From Sphingomicrobium sp. (GTDB taxonomy: Bacteria > Pseudomonadota > Alphaproteobacteria > Sphingomonadales > Sphingomonadaceae), in NCBI GenBank assembly GCA_036563485.1, contig DATCMI010000001.1, positions 1,799,501 to 1,863,500 on the forward strand: a stretch of DNA of 64,000 nt. Reading direction: 5' to 3'. The translations under genes and the position numbers were made by a program. The notes beneath the pieces are model-generated. The model was given only the letters and a program-made list of their open reading frames with translations, was not told the DNA's origin and searched no databases. This document shows, piece after piece, positions 1-9,199 of the stretch (within the stretch, counting starts at the first letter, position 1; each line of letters starts with the position of its first letter).

Positions 1-942
1 CACTTCGCGCCTGGGAAGGAAGGTCGCAAGCCACGTCCCCTTGGCTGGTCCGCCGCTGAAGATGCTCAAATAATAAGCGAAGACGAACAACGGCCAGTTG
101 CCGACGGGCGCCAGCCGCCCCGCACTTAGCCGCTTTCGCGTCGCGCCGTCTTCGATCGTCACTGAGGTCAGATTGCCGGCGACCAGCCATGACCGACCTT
201 CGCGCGTCTTGATCGTCACCGTGTCGACCGATGACGGAATTTGGACGTCGTCGGTGCGCAAGCCACCGACGTCGGCGTGAAATTCGCCGGGCTCGAGCAT
301 GGTCCGCAAGACGATGGCGGCCTGTCGCGTGGCGCGAAAGCGCAGCTCGCTCCTGCTGTCCGAATGCCGGGACGAGGTTGCCAGCCAGGCGAGGCCGAAG
401 TGTTCGAAAAGCTGACGGGCGAGATTCGCCCTGTGCGAGGCGCTGCCCGCCAGTCGATAATGGACCAGCCGGTCGCCCGGATCGACGGGTGTGAACGCGG
501 CATTTTCCGCGTGCAGGCGCGCGATGAGCCGCGGCCCCGCGATCCGCTGAACCGCGAAGAGCCCAAAGAAGGCGAGCGGAAGAAGGCCGTAGGACAGCGG
601 ACGAACCCCCACCGCGACCTCGGCGGCCAGGACGGCCATCCCGGCTAGGAAGCAGAAACCCTGGAGCAGCTGCACCCGGAAGGCGACCAGGATCATGTTG
701 AGGATCGGCACCGACAAGGGAATGGCGAGCAGCAGCCCCGCCAGCAGGAAGTCGAAGGAAGAGACCGGGGAACGGCCGGTGCGGAAGAGATAGAAGCCTA
801 CCCAGCCGGCGATTGCGACAGGGACGAACGGGAGCAGTAGCGCGATCAGGCGGTGATAGGGGTAGGGCAGCGTCCACCAGAAGCGGACCTGGAAGCCAAG
901 CAGGCGAAGCAGGCGGGCGAGCGGCAGCATGACCCACCGCAT
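1..942 (-). CDS. Membrane protein of unknown function, C-terminus cut by the window edge
   Basis: An open reading frame starts at the ATG at 942 (MRWVMLPLARLL) and stays open for 314 codons to the left edge, so the C-terminus is missing. A second in-frame ATG lies at 930. The first 150 residues hold about four hydrophobic segments, roughly residues 31-52, 65-85, 88-110 and 118-132. A more polar stretch follows, rich in His, Arg and Asp, that looks like a folded soluble domain, and another short hydrophobic stretch lies near the end. I do not recognise a family. The codon pattern (C/G in third positions, hydrophobic runs in frame) supports a real gene. It lies 119 bp downstream of purC on the same strand and is probably a separate gene. 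Confidence 0.6.
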   Translation of the reverse strand, partial: MRWVMLPLARLLRLLGFQVRFWWTLPYPYHRLIALLLPFVPVAIAGWVGFYLFRTGRSPVSSFDFLLAGLLLAIPLSVPILNMILVAFRVQLLQGFCFLAGMAVLAAEVAVGVRPLSYGLLPLAFFGLFAVQRIAGPRLIARLHAENAAFTPVDPGDRLVHYRLAGSASHRANLARQLFEHFGLAWLATSSRHSDSRSELRFRATRQAAIVLRTMLEPGEFHADVGGLRTDDVQIPSSVDTVTIKTREGRSWLVAGNLTSVTIEDGATRKRLSAGRLAPVGNWPLFVFAYYLSIFSGGPAKGTWLATFLPRREV

Positions 943-1061
943 CCAGAAACCCAGCCTTGGCAATGCTGCTGACGACACGCGCGGCGACCCCCTAAAGGGC
1001 CTATCGCACGTCAGTCGTCAAGAATCGGTGACTGCCCGCGAGCGGCGGGCGCCGGCGTGGC

Positions 1062-1841
1062 TTACTTCCCGCGCTTCTTCCGGTGCTCGTCGAAGTCCAG
1101 CACGGCGACTTCCTCGTCGGGCTGGAGAAGACCGAGGCGCCGCGCCACTTCCTGATAGGCTTCCTCAACGCCGCCGAGATCTTGACGGAAGCGGTCCTTG
1201 TCGAGCTTCTGGCTGGTCTTCGTGTCCCACAGGCGGCAGCCGTCCGGGCTGATCTCGTCGGCGAGGATCACGCGGCTGTAATCGCCGTCCCAGACGCGGC
1301 CGAACTCCAGCTTAAAGTCGATCAGGCGGATGCCGATCGCCGAGAACATGCCCGACAGGAAGTCGTTCACGCGGATCGCCATGTCGGCGATGTCGTTCAT
1401 TTCGTCCTGCGTCGCCCAGCCGAAGCAGGCGATATGTTCGTCGGCGATCATCGGGTCGCCCAGCGCATCGTCCTTGTAATAATATTCGATGATCGTGCGC
1501 GGGAGCTGCGTGCCCTCCTCGATCCCGAGGCGCTTGGACAGCGAGCCGGCCGCGACGTTGCGGACCACCACCTCGATCGGCACGATCTCGACCTGGCGGA
1601 TCAGCTGCTCGCGCATGTTGACGCGGCGGATGAAGTGCGTCGGAACGCCGATCGTCTGCAGCGCCGTGAAGATATGCTCGGAAATGCGGTTGTTGATCAC
1701 CCCCTTGCCGCTGATCGTGCCGCGCTTCTGCGCGTTGAAGGCGGTCGCATCGTCCTTGAAGTATTGGATCAGCGTGCCCGGCTCTGGACCCTCGTAGAGG
1801 ATCTTGGCCTTGCCTTCGTAGATCTGGCGGCGACGAGCCAT
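1062..1841 (-). CDS. purC: Phosphoribosylaminoimidazole-succinocarboxamide synthase (SAICAR synthetase)
   Basis: PurC joins CAIR and aspartate with ATP to form SAICAR in de novo purine synthesis, in the cytoplasm. The 259-residue product has the usual bacterial length. It begins with the family hallmark ([16 protein letters not shown], residues 3-18), followed by the [13 protein letters not shown] region near residue 40, the [13 protein letters not shown] segment near residue 115, and LIDFKLEFG near residue 195. The start ATG at 1841 fits the family N-terminus. Genes purS/purQ/purL, which often follow purC, are not seen here; purB is in this window at 56.7-58.0 kb on the same strand. The identification is secure. 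Confidence 0.97.
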   Translation of the reverse strand: MARRRQIYEGKAKILYEGPEPGTLIQYFKDDATAFNAQKRGTISGKGVINNRISEHIFTALQTIGVPTHFIRRVNMREQLIRQVEIVPIEVVVRNVAAGSLSKRLGIEEGTQLPRTIIEYYYKDDALGDPMIADEHIACFGWATQDEMNDIADMAIRVNDFLSGMFSAIGIRLIDFKLEFGRVWDGDYSRVILADEISPDGCRLWDTKTSQKLDKDRFRQDLGGVEEAYQEVARRLGLLQPDEEVAVLDFDEHRKKRGK

Positions 1842-1909
1842 AACTGGGGCGGCACTCCAACGGCGGGAAAGGAGCGGGGGCTATAGGCGAGCCGCTTGGG
1901 CTCCGCAAT

Positions 1910-2758
1910 TCAGCGGGGAGCCTCCAGCGCGCATTTCAGGGCGGGCGCCTGCATCGGCACGTGATTGCGGCCGACGACCACGAACGGACGCTCGCCGGAT
2001 TTCACCGCGGCGGTGAGGAGCTCGACCATGTGGCGGTTGCGGTTGTTGCTGTCGGCCCGGTTGATCGCAGCGACGAAAACGCCGCCGGTTTTGTTGTCGT
2101 CTGCAAGCGGCGAGAACCAGCTCGCCGGCAGCGTGCGCCAGTCGCGGTGAGGCCAGTAACGGGCTGCGGCGGCGGTCAGCCCGGCCAGGTCGGTAAAGGG
2201 CAGGGCTTCGGGGGGCATCATCTTCGCGGCTTTGGCGAGCAGGGCCGTCATCGCGGCATTGAGCTGGGCGCCGCTTTTGTTCTCGCGGTCTCTGAGGCGC
2301 GCGGCTTCGCGCAACGTGAAGAAGAGGAAGACCTGGTCCGGCGGGAAGCTTGCCGCGAGGCTTTTCAGCTGAGCGCCGGGCGACGGTTCGAGCGAGCGAG
2401 TGGAGATGGCGGCCTTCTTGGCGAGGAAGCGGACGTAGCCCGCCTCGCCGGTTTCACGAATGGTGGTCTCGGCATCGGCGCGGATGCCGCGGTCAGGACC
2501 CTCGAAGAAGGCAAGCGTCGGCTTCGCGGTGACGAAGTTGCGGGCGATGCGGGTGAATTGTTCGTGCGCCGGATCGCGCGAATGTTCCGCGCCGATGATC
2601 GTCAGCGTCGGTGCGGACGCGGCAGGCCAACGGAAGTCCCACTGCTGGTCGGGCTCTTCATGCCATGCGGCATAGTCGATCAGGTCGCACTTTGCGGGAG
2701 CCTGCGGAGCAGCGGCGACGGCGGATACTGCGAGGAGCAGCGATGAAACGGCGAGCAT
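1910..2758 (-). CDS. Secreted TIKI/TraB/EreA-like protein
   Basis: The product is 282 residues with a typical signal peptide (hydrophobic residues 2-18, cleavage near AAA-PQA). It carries the four features of the TIKI superfamily (TraB/PrgY, GumN, EreA, ChaN): a first GxxH motif (GAEH, 56-59), a conserved Glu in FFEG (86), an Arg near the C-terminus (NRNRH, about 240-242), and a second GxxH motif (GRNH, 263-266). Members are metal-dependent proteases, esterases or haem-binding proteins. The conserved residues suggest an active metal site, but the substrate cannot be told. It is monocistronic, and its upstream region carries nested inverted repeats (2772-2813). The family call is inference from motif spacing. 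Confidence 0.7.
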   Translation of the reverse strand: MLAVSSLLLAVSAVAAAPQAPAKCDLIDYAAWHEEPDQQWDFRWPAASAPTLTIIGAEHSRDPAHEQFTRIARNFVTAKPTLAFFEGPDRGIRADAETTIRETGEAGYVRFLAKKAAISTRSLEPSPGAQLKSLAASFPPDQVFLFFTLREAARLRDRENKSGAQLNAAMTALLAKAAKMMPPEALPFTDLAGLTAAAARYWPHRDWRTLPASWFSPLADDNKTGGVFVAAINRADSNNRNRHMVELLTAAVKSGERPFVVVGRNHVPMQAPALKCALEAPR

Positions 2759-2771
2759 GAAAACGGCCTCA

Positions 2772-2813
2772 CAAACTAGTGTGTTGCTGCTATGATACAG
2801 CAGGTCGTTTGTA
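2772..2813. promoter_or_regulatory. Nested inverted repeats upstream of the TIKI-like gene (candidate operator)
   Basis: Just upstream of the ATG at 2758 an outer repeat, ACAAAC (2772-2777) and GTTTGT (2808-2813), encloses an inner one, TGCTG (2786-2790) and CAGCA (2799-2803). The segment is AT-richer than its surroundings, as expected for a promoter. The symmetry suggests binding of a dimeric repressor. No adjacent regulator gene explains it. Confidence 0.35.
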
Positions 2814-2865
2814 AAGCCCGTGAGGCGAGGAGCGCGGCTGCGTGCGACCGCGCTCCCCTAATCTG

Positions 2866-3051
2866 TCAGTGCGGGCGAACGCGCTTGGGCTGCTCACGCC
2901 ACGGGGCATCGAACTCGATGCGGTGAAGGGCCTCTAACGTGGCGACAATCGCACGGCCGAGACGGGCGAAGCCCGCGTCCAGCGCCCTGTTCATCTCGGC
3001 GCGGCCCGCCTGGTAGTTCCGGTCATAAATTTCATCGACCATCGTAACCAT
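2866..3051 (-). CDS. Small hypothetical protein
   Basis: A 61-residue reading frame begins MVTMVDEIYDRNYQAGRAEM and ends QPKRVRPH. It is amphipathic and helical in character, with no signal peptide or membrane segment. I chose the ATG at 3051 because AGAAGG lies about 9 nt upstream; an ATG at 3042 with AAGG upstream is equally possible, and a TTG at 3078 would extend it. It sits directly downstream of another small frame (3075-3197) on the same strand, probably in one transcript. No family recognised. Confidence 0.6.
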   Translation of the reverse strand: MVTMVDEIYDRNYQAGRAEMNRALDAGFARLGRAIVATLEALHRIEFDAPWREQPKRVRPH

Positions 3052-3074
3052 CCTTTCGTGCCTTCTTGAGCGCT

Positions 3075-3197
3075 TCAAAGAGCGAGTGAATATTCGTCGA
3101 CCAGCCCGTCGGTGGTGCGCAGGACCTGGTCGATCAGCTGCAGCCGGCGCTCAGCGTCAAGACGGCGCCAGGGGGCCACTCGCCGGGTGGGGTTCAT
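3075..3197 (-). CDS. Small hypothetical protein, upstream partner of the 2866-3051 gene
   Basis: A short frame of about 40 codons (MNPTRRVAPWRRLDAERRLQ, ending DEYSLAL) precedes the 2866-3051 gene. The frame is open up to 3329, which would give 84 residues, but the upstream part looks non-coding. The Arg-rich helix with Leu/Ile spacing suggests a real small protein. No strong ribosome binding site is visible, so support is modest. It is divergent from the LysR gene at 3446, which makes 3200-3440 a shared promoter region. Confidence 0.4.
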   Translation of the reverse strand: MNPTRRVAPWRRLDAERRLQLIDQVLRTTDGLVDEYSLAL

Positions 3198-3445
3198 TGC
3201 AGTCGAAAAGCTCACGTTGCGCTCTGCGTGGGCGCTGGACGCAGCAATGTTGTGGCCATGAATCACGGCGCGTCTCCTTGCCTGTTCGGGGCCGCCGGCG
3301 ATGGGGGCTGGGGAGGGGAGGGATCTCATCCGCCGGCGGCTTGGCGATCATCTAGGATTCGCCAGTTTGTTTCGCCAATCAAACGCTCGACAGCAGCTAT
3401 AAACCTGACTTATGATTGTGCCTGCTTCCGCTAGGATTCAGGCCG

Positions 3446-4414
3446 ATGCGACGACTTCCCCCGCTTGCTTCCGTTCGCGCGTTCGAGGCTGCGGCCCGGA
3501 CCGAGAATTTCACCGCCGCCGCGGCCGAACTTGGGATGACCCAGGCTGCCGTTTCCTACCAGGTGAGGAGCCTGGAAGAGCGGCTGGGAGCGCCGCTGTT
3601 CGTGCGCGAAAAGGGAAGGGTGCGGCTGACCCCGCTCGGGCAGCGACTGCTGCCGTCGCTGTCGAGTGCGTTCGACGCCATCGAGACGGCGTTCGCGAGC
3701 CACCGCGAGGAAGACGAGTCGCTGCTGACGGTCACAACGACGCATACGTTCGCGAACACGTGGCTGGCGTGGCGGCTCGGCGCCTTCCAGATGGAGCATC
3801 CGGACTTGGCCGTCCGCATGACCACCAGCAACGAGGTCATAGACCTGCGCTCCGGCGACGCCGACGTCGCGGTGCGGGCAGGGCGCGGCGGTTGGGAAGG
3901 GCTGGAGGAGCATCGGCTGTTCACGTCGAGCTTTACGCCGATGGCGAGCCCGGACTGCATCGCCGAGATCGAGCGGAAGCTCGGCCGCTCGATCGAACCC
4001 GCCGATCTCTTAGATCAGAACCGGATCAGCGCTTCGGATGAATGGTGGCACCAATGGTTCGCCGACAATGGCGTCCCCGCCGATGAGTCGGTGTTCCGCA
4101 GGCCCGGCGTGCGCCTCGAGAACCAGGCGAACGAGGGGCACGCGGCTATGGCGGGGCAGGGCTTCGCGCTGCTGACGCCCTTGCTGTGGAAGGGCGACAT
4201 TGTGGCTGGCCGACTGTGCCCCGTGTTCCCCGACCGGATTTCCAGCCGCGGCTGGGCCTATTGGCTCGCCTATCCGACGGAGCGGCGGATGGTGCCGAAG
4301 GTCAAGCGCTTCCGCGAATGGCTGCTGACCGAAATGCGGGGCGCCGTCGAGCAGATGGGCGACGCCGAGCCGAGCAACGCGGAAGTCGCCTCGGCGCAAT
4401 CACGCGCCGCCTAG
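3446..4414 (+). CDS. LysR-family transcriptional regulator, GcvA-like
   Basis: The 322-residue protein has an N-terminal winged helix-turn-helix (LPPLASVRAFEAAARTENFT, then MTQAAVSYQVRSLEERLG) and a C-terminal effector-binding domain of the GcvA/AmpR type (ending in FREWLL). AGGA about 8 nt upstream supports the ATG at 3446. GcvA-like regulators usually bind the intergenic region of a divergent gene; here the divergent neighbours are two small hypothetical genes. GcvA-like proteins regulate glycine cleavage, beta-lactamases or many catabolic genes, so the target is unknown. The gene is followed by parC after 65 bp and is probably unrelated to it. Confidence 0.88.
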   Translation: MRRLPPLASVRAFEAAARTENFTAAAAELGMTQAAVSYQVRSLEERLGAPLFVREKGRVRLTPLGQRLLPSLSSAFDAIETAFASHREEDESLLTVTTTHTFANTWLAWRLGAFQMEHPDLAVRMTTSNEVIDLRSGDADVAVRAGRGGWEGLEEHRLFTSSFTPMASPDCIAEIERKLGRSIEPADLLDQNRISASDEWWHQWFADNGVPADESVFRRPGVRLENQANEGHAAMAGQGFALLTPLLWKGDIVAGRLCPVFPDRISSRGWAYWLAYPTERRMVPKVKRFREWLLTEMRGAVEQMGDAEPSNAEVASAQSRAA

Positions 4415-4479
4415 ATTTCTGTGGAAGGTGTGGGCGCGAAGCGGTGACAGCGCGCGGCGGCCGTTGCTAGGCTTGGTAC

Positions 4480-6708
4480 ATGGCCGACACTGACGACCTT
4501 TCCTCGATCATAGAGACCCCGTTCGATGCGGCGCTCTCCGAGCGCTACCTCGTCTATGCACTGTCGACGATCACCGCGCGATCGCTCCCGGACGTCCGTG
4601 ACGGGTTGAAACCGGTGCATCGGCGGCTGCTGTGGGCGATGCGGCTGCTTCGGCTCGATCCTGCCGGCGCCTACAAGAAGAGCGCGCGCGTGGTCGGCGA
4701 CGTCATCGGCAAATACCACCCGCACGGCGACCAGTCCGTCTACGACGCGATGGTCCGCCTCGCGCAGAGCTTCGCCCTTCGTTACCCATTGGTCGACGGG
4801 CAAGGGAATTTCGGCAACATCGACGGCGATAATGCCGCTGCCTACCGCTACACCGAAGCGCGGCTGACGCCGATCGCGATGCAGCTGATGGCCGGCCTCG
4901 ACGAAGGCACGGTCGACTTCCGGGCGACCTACAACGGCGAGGAAGAAGAGCCGGAGGTTTTTCCTGGCCTGTTCCCGAACCTGCTCGCCAACGGCGCGAG
5001 CGGCATTGCCGTCGGCATGGCCACCAGCATCCCGCCGCACAATGTCAGCGAGCTGATCGATGCCGCCATCCACCTAATCGACAATCCCAAGGCCGAGCCG
5101 CAGGCGCTGATGGACTTCGTCGCTGGACCCGACTTTCCGACCGGCGGCGTTTTGGTCGACAGCAGGGCGAGCATTGCCGAAGCCTATGTGACGGGTCGCG
5201 GCTCGTTCCGCCTTCGCGCGCGGGTGGAGAAAGTCGCGGAGAAGGGCGGGAGCTGGCACCTGCTGGTCAGCGAGATTCCGTACGGGGTGCCCAAGGCAAA
5301 GCTGATCGAACAGATCGCCCAGCTGATCGCCGACAAGAAGCTGCCGATCCTGGCCGACGTGAAGGACGAGAGCGACGAACAGGTGCGGCTGATCCTGGAG
5401 CCGCGCGCACGGACCGTGGATCCGGACCTGCTGCTCGAGAGCCTCTATCGCCTCACCGACCTGGAAGTCCGATTCCCGCTCAACCTCAACGTGCTCGACG
5501 CGACCCGCACGCCGGGAGTGATGAGCCTCAAGGACGCGCTGGCGGCGTGGCTCTCCTTCCAGTTCGAGGTGCTGGTCCGCCGCAGCCAGGTGCGGATCGG
5601 CAAGATCGACGATCGCCTGGAGCTGCTCGAGGGCTTCCTCATCGCTTTCCTCAACCTCGATCGCGTCATCGAGATCATTCGCGCCGAGGATGAGCCCAAG
5701 CCGGTGCTGATGAGCGAATTCTCGCTCACCGACCGACAGGCCGAAGCGATCCTCAACATGCGGCTGCGATCGTTGCGGCGCCTGGAGGAAATGGAGATCG
5801 GGCGCGAGCGCGACGCTTTGTCGAAGGAGCGTGAGGAGCTTGCGCGCCTGATCGAGGACAAGGGCCGGCAGCGCCGGCGGATGAAGAAGGACCTCGAGGC
5901 GGTGAAGGCGAAGTTCGGCGACGACCGGCGGACGCGCATCGAGGAAGCGGGCGTCGCACGCGAGATCGACTGGTCGGCGATGATCGAGAAGGAGCCGATC
6001 ACGGTCATCCTTTCGCAGCGCGGATGGATCCGGGCGATGAAGGGGCATCTCGCGCTAGAGCAGGTTACCGACCTCAAGTGGCGCGAAGGCGATGGCCCGT
6101 TCATCTATTTCCACGCGCAGACCACCGACCGGCTGGCGCTCTTCGCGTCCAACGGGCGGGTCTACACGCTTGCGGGCGACAAGCTGCCGAGCGCGCGCGG
6201 CTTCGGCGAGCCCGTGCGCCTGCTGATCGACCTGGATGCCGAGGTCGAGATCGTCCAGCTGATCGTCGCCAGGCCCGAGATGAAGCTGCTAATCGCCACC
6301 AGCGACGGGCGCGGGTTCGTGACGAGCGGCGATTCCACGCTGGCCGAGACGCGCAAAGGCAAGCAGCTCGTGAACACCCGTGCCGGCTCGAATGTGTCGG
6401 TGGTGAAGCCGGTGCCGCAGGGCGCCGACTCCGTGGCGGTCGTCGGCGAGAACCGGAAGATGGTCGTCTTTCCATTAAGCGAGCTGCCGGAGCTGGCTCG
6501 CGGGCAGGGGGTCATGCTGCAACGGTACCGCGACGGCGGCTTGAGCGACGCCGTCGCCTTCCGGCTCGAGGACGGCCTCAGCTGGGCGCTCGGAGGCGAG
6601 ACGGGGCGGACGCGAACGGAAACGGACCTGTCACCATGGCGAGCCGCGCGCGGTGCTGCAGGACGCATGCCGCCGATCGGCTTTCCGCGGAATAACCGCT
6701 TCGGCTGA
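4480..6708 (+). CDS. parC: DNA topoisomerase IV subunit A
   Basis: ParC is the DNA breakage-reunion subunit of topoisomerase IV, which decatenates daughter chromosomes. The 742-residue product begins with the ParC/GyrA core ([25 protein letters not shown] region, residues 23-42). It contains the quinolone-pocket segment [12 protein letters not shown] (80-91) and the catalytic tyrosine in AYRYTEARL (Y124). A degenerate beta-propeller C-terminal domain follows. At the position equivalent to Ser80 of E. coli ParC this protein has Gln85, and Asp89 is at the Glu84 position. The absence of GyrA-box repeats and the length favour ParC over GyrA. ParE is not in the window. Confidence 0.93.
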   Translation: MADTDDLSSIIETPFDAALSERYLVYALSTITARSLPDVRDGLKPVHRRLLWAMRLLRLDPAGAYKKSARVVGDVIGKYHPHGDQSVYDAMVRLAQSFALRYPLVDGQGNFGNIDGDNAAAYRYTEARLTPIAMQLMAGLDEGTVDFRATYNGEEEEPEVFPGLFPNLLANGASGIAVGMATSIPPHNVSELIDAAIHLIDNPKAEPQALMDFVAGPDFPTGGVLVDSRASIAEAYVTGRGSFRLRARVEKVAEKGGSWHLLVSEIPYGVPKAKLIEQIAQLIADKKLPILADVKDESDEQVRLILEPRARTVDPDLLLESLYRLTDLEVRFPLNLNVLDATRTPGVMSLKDALAAWLSFQFEVLVRRSQVRIGKIDDRLELLEGFLIAFLNLDRVIEIIRAEDEPKPVLMSEFSLTDRQAEAILNMRLRSLRRLEEMEIGRERDALSKEREELARLIEDKGRQRRRMKKDLEAVKAKFGDDRRTRIEEAGVAREIDWSAMIEKEPITVILSQRGWIRAMKGHLALEQVTDLKWREGDGPFIYFHAQTTDRLALFASNGRVYTLAGDKLPSARGFGEPVRLLIDLDAEVEIVQLIVARPEMKLLIATSDGRGFVTSGDSTLAETRKGKQLVNTRAGSNVSVVKPVPQGADSVAVVGENRKMVVFPLSELPELARGQGVMLQRYRDGGLSDAVAFRLEDGLSWALGGETGRTRTETDLSPWRAARGAAGRMPPIGFPRNNRFG

Positions 6709-6791
6709 GCCGTTAACCAACCGCAGTTAACAATTGCGCGCAGCACGTAAAAGATACTTCGAATTAACCCATCTCGCCCATAGAGGCGCAC

Positions 6792-8537
6792 ATGCCGGCT
6801 CTAGCACCCCGGCCGGTACCTCTGCCGAGGCGCCGGCGGATCGACGATCAAGCTTCGCATCCGCACCTCGCCGCGGCTGACGATCGCGGTCTGCTCGACG
6901 CGCTCCCGATCGCGGCCGCCATCTTTACCCTGAACGGCCGCAAGCTGTGGGTCGAGGCGATGAACTCGCGGTTCCTGGAGCTTGCCGGATGCAGCGGTGA
7001 TGCGGCGGGCTTTGCCGAGACGTTCAAGCGCTATGCACAGGACTCAGGCGGTCCATTCATCGCCGCCTTCCTGAATGATTGCGCAGGAGCACCCGACGAA
7101 CTCGAGATTTCCGAGGGCGAGGGGGTCAGCCGGCGGTTCTTGACGCTCAAGCTTTCGCCGCTGGCGAGCGGCCCTGGCGGAACGCCGCGGGTGCTGCTTA
7201 GCGTCGTCGACCGCACCGTCGAGGTCAGGGCGGAGAACAACCTGCGCGCCGAAATGCTGCGCGACAGCCTTACTGGCCTGCCGAACCGCCTAGGCTTCAG
7301 CGAGGCTGTCGAGAAAGCGGGCGAGAGCATCGAGCGCGACCTCGAACATGCGGTGCTGGTCGTCGACATGCTGCGCTTCAGCCGAATCAACGAGTCGATG
7401 GGCAGCCTGGCCGGCGACGAACTGCTCATCACCTTTGCGCGACGGCTGATCCTGGCGCTTCGGGCCGGCGACGTGCTGGCGCGGACCGGCGGAAACGAAT
7501 TCGGTGTGCTAGTGTCGCTGCGGCGCGGTGTCGAGGATGCGCTGAAGGCGGCCGAGCGCATCCAGGAAGTCATGGCGACGCCATTCAAGCTCTCCGAGAT
7601 GGAGATTCGCGTCGAGTGCGCGATCGGCGTCGCGCTGATGACCGCCGGGCAAGACCCCGAAGAGCTGTTCCGCAACGCGCAGTTCGCGGTCAAGCAGGCG
7701 AAGGTCGCGGGACGCCCGCAGGTTTACGAGCCGAAGCAGGCGACGGAGGCGCGGCGCCGCTTTTCCGTCGAGACGGAGCTGCGGAGAGCTCTCGACAAGG
7801 ATGAGCTCAAGCTTTTTTATCAACCGCTGATCAATCTGAAGAGCGGCGAGGTCGCTGGCTTCGAGGCTCTTGCGCGCTGGACTCATGTGGACCGCGGCGA
7901 GATCAGCCCGACCGAGTTCATCCCGGTCGCCGAAGAATCTGGCCTGATCCTTCAGCTTGGCCGCTGGGCGATGGATAAGGCGGCGCAGACGCTTGCCGCC
8001 TGGGACCGAGAAGTCGGCGAACCTCTACCACTTTACGTTGGCGTCAACCTGTCGGCAATTCAGGTCGCGCGGGACGACATCGCCGCGGTAGTATCCAGCG
8101 CGCTCAGGTCGAGCGGGCTGACCGGCGATCGGCTGACTCTCGAGCTGACCGAAAGCTCGATCGTGCAGGACCCGGCGCGCGCGACCCGCGTCTTCGATGC
8201 GCTCAAGGCCCTCGATGCGACCGTCGCAATGGACGATTTTGGGACAGGTTATTCGAGCCTGGCCTATCTCCAGCGGCTGCCGATCGATGTGTTGAAAATC
8301 GACAAGAGCTTCGTCTCGGGAATGATGGTCGACCCGGACGCGGTCGCGATCGTCCGGGCGGTGCTTAGCCTTGCCGAGGCGCTCGGCATGTCGACAACGG
8401 CCGAGGGGATCGAGACGGTCGAGCTTGCAACGACTTTGGCGACGCTCGGCTGTGCATCCGGGCAGGGTTATTATTTCGCCAAGCCGCTCGCGGCGGAGGC
8501 GGCCCTCGAGTTCTGGAGATCGCGCAAGCGCGCATAG
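6792..8537 (+). CDS. PAS-GGDEF-EAL protein, probable c-di-GMP phosphodiesterase with degenerate cyclase domain
   Basis: The 581-residue protein has no membrane segment or signal peptide. Residues 30-145 look like a PAS-type sensor. The GGDEF domain (about 155-315) has the DSLTGLPNR motif but its active site reads GGNEF (233-237), with Asp replaced by Asn. The RxxD inhibitory site (RAGD, 224-227) lies exactly five residues before it and is intact. The EAL domain (about 325-575) keeps E358-A-L, N419, E451, the DDFGTGYSS loop (481-489), K502, E538/E541 and Q558, so hydrolysis of c-di-GMP is expected. GAGG lies upstream of the ATG. It is probably monocistronic. Confidence 0.9.
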   Translation: MPALAPRPVPLPRRRRIDDQASHPHLAAADDRGLLDALPIAAAIFTLNGRKLWVEAMNSRFLELAGCSGDAAGFAETFKRYAQDSGGPFIAAFLNDCAGAPDELEISEGEGVSRRFLTLKLSPLASGPGGTPRVLLSVVDRTVEVRAENNLRAEMLRDSLTGLPNRLGFSEAVEKAGESIERDLEHAVLVVDMLRFSRINESMGSLAGDELLITFARRLILALRAGDVLARTGGNEFGVLVSLRRGVEDALKAAERIQEVMATPFKLSEMEIRVECAIGVALMTAGQDPEELFRNAQFAVKQAKVAGRPQVYEPKQATEARRRFSVETELRRALDKDELKLFYQPLINLKSGEVAGFEALARWTHVDRGEISPTEFIPVAEESGLILQLGRWAMDKAAQTLAAWDREVGEPLPLYVGVNLSAIQVARDDIAAVVSSALRSSGLTGDRLTLELTESSIVQDPARATRVFDALKALDATVAMDDFGTGYSSLAYLQRLPIDVLKIDKSFVSGMMVDPDAVAIVRAVLSLAEALGMSTTAEGIETVELATTLATLGCASGQGYYFAKPLAAEAALEFWRSRKRA

Positions 8538-8550
8538 CCGCGGGGCGGCG

Positions 8551-8575
8551 GGAACTCTGAAGTTCGATCGCGGTT
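8551..8575 (+). promoter_or_regulatory. EcfG-like promoter for the 8605 gene
   Basis: GGAAC at 8551-8555, then 16 nt, then GGTT at 8572-8575. The alphaproteobacterial EcfG general stress sigma factor recognises GGAAC-N16/17-CGTT, so there is one mismatch in the -10 element. Transcription would begin near 8582, just before the ribosome binding site of the 86-residue secreted protein. Confidence 0.4.
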
Positions 8576-8604
8576 GAAATCTCCGACAGGGGAGACGATC
8601 GCGC

Positions 8605-8865
8605 ATGCGCAAGCCGCTTGCCATCGCTGGTGCCCTGGCTGCGCTGCTGCCGAGTGCGGCCATGGCACAGATGAAGATTATCGAACCGGCCGAGGTGGCC
8701 GACGTCGCCCGAGCACGCGCGCTCGACCTGCGGATCACGGAAATTTCTCCCGCGACTCCGGGGCCCCCACTGGTTCGCGGCATGATTGTGAGCCGAGAGG
8801 TGGCACCAGACGCGAGGATCGGGATCGGCCTGTCCAGCCTTTACGCGGAAGAAAGGCCCCGGTGA
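8605..8865 (+). CDS. Small secreted protein of unknown function
   Basis: The 86-residue product has a clear signal peptide (MRKPLAIAGALAALLPSAAM, cleavage after AMA near residue 21), leaving a mature protein of about 65 residues with no cysteines. GGGGAG upstream supports the ATG at 8605. An EcfG-like promoter (8551-8575) lies directly upstream, which would make this a stress-induced periplasmic protein. I do not recognise a family. The region from 8866 to 9025 after it holds no gene that I can support. Confidence 0.65.
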   Translation: MRKPLAIAGALAALLPSAAMAQMKIIEPAEVADVARARALDLRITEISPATPGPPLVRGMIVSREVAPDARIGIGLSSLYAEERPR

Positions 8866-9025
8866 GTTCCGCGTCGATGGTGGACCGCACCGCGGACGGA
8901 AACCTGCCGTGACCTTTACGATGCGGTTCTGAACGCACACGCAAATTGCGCTAAGTTATAGCAAAGGCGTCATATTCGACGGATATCCGGTCAGCCGAAC
9001 CGAGGTCGTCAAAAAGGATTTCAAG

Positions 9026-9199
9026 GTGCAGAGCGACAATTTGGACTATTTGCGCCGGCGTGAGCTGGCAGAGCGCGCTGCCGCGAAGAATGCGACGTCC
9101 GGCGCCGCGCGCCGTGTCCATCAGGAACTGGCGCAAAGCTATGCCGAGCTTTCGCGTAGCGTCAGCGCCGCGACAGCCGGCCCGGGGAGCGCTTCCTAA
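9026..9199 (+). CDS. Small hypothetical protein (57 residues, GTG start)
   Basis: A frame starting at GTG 9026, with AAGGA seven nt upstream, encodes a 57-residue, Ala/Arg/Glu-rich helical protein (VQSDNLDYLRRRELAERAAA, ending GPGSAS). It contains ARRVHQELAQSYAELS, the composition of a short helical hairpin. There is no ATG, which makes it easy to miss. Its TAA stop overlaps the TAG stop of the convergent cca gene by four nt (9196-9199). The codon bias matches its neighbours. No function is known to me. Confidence 0.6.
   Translation: MQSDNLDYLRRRELAERAAAKNATSGAARRVHQELAQSYAELSRSVSAATAGPGSAS

Noticed and set aside
6712-6731. CtrA-like TTAAC pair (GTTAAC...GTTAAC) before the GGDEF-EAL gene
   Set aside because: Spacing between the TTAA cores is 10 nt, not the seven of the CtrA consensus; too weak to call.
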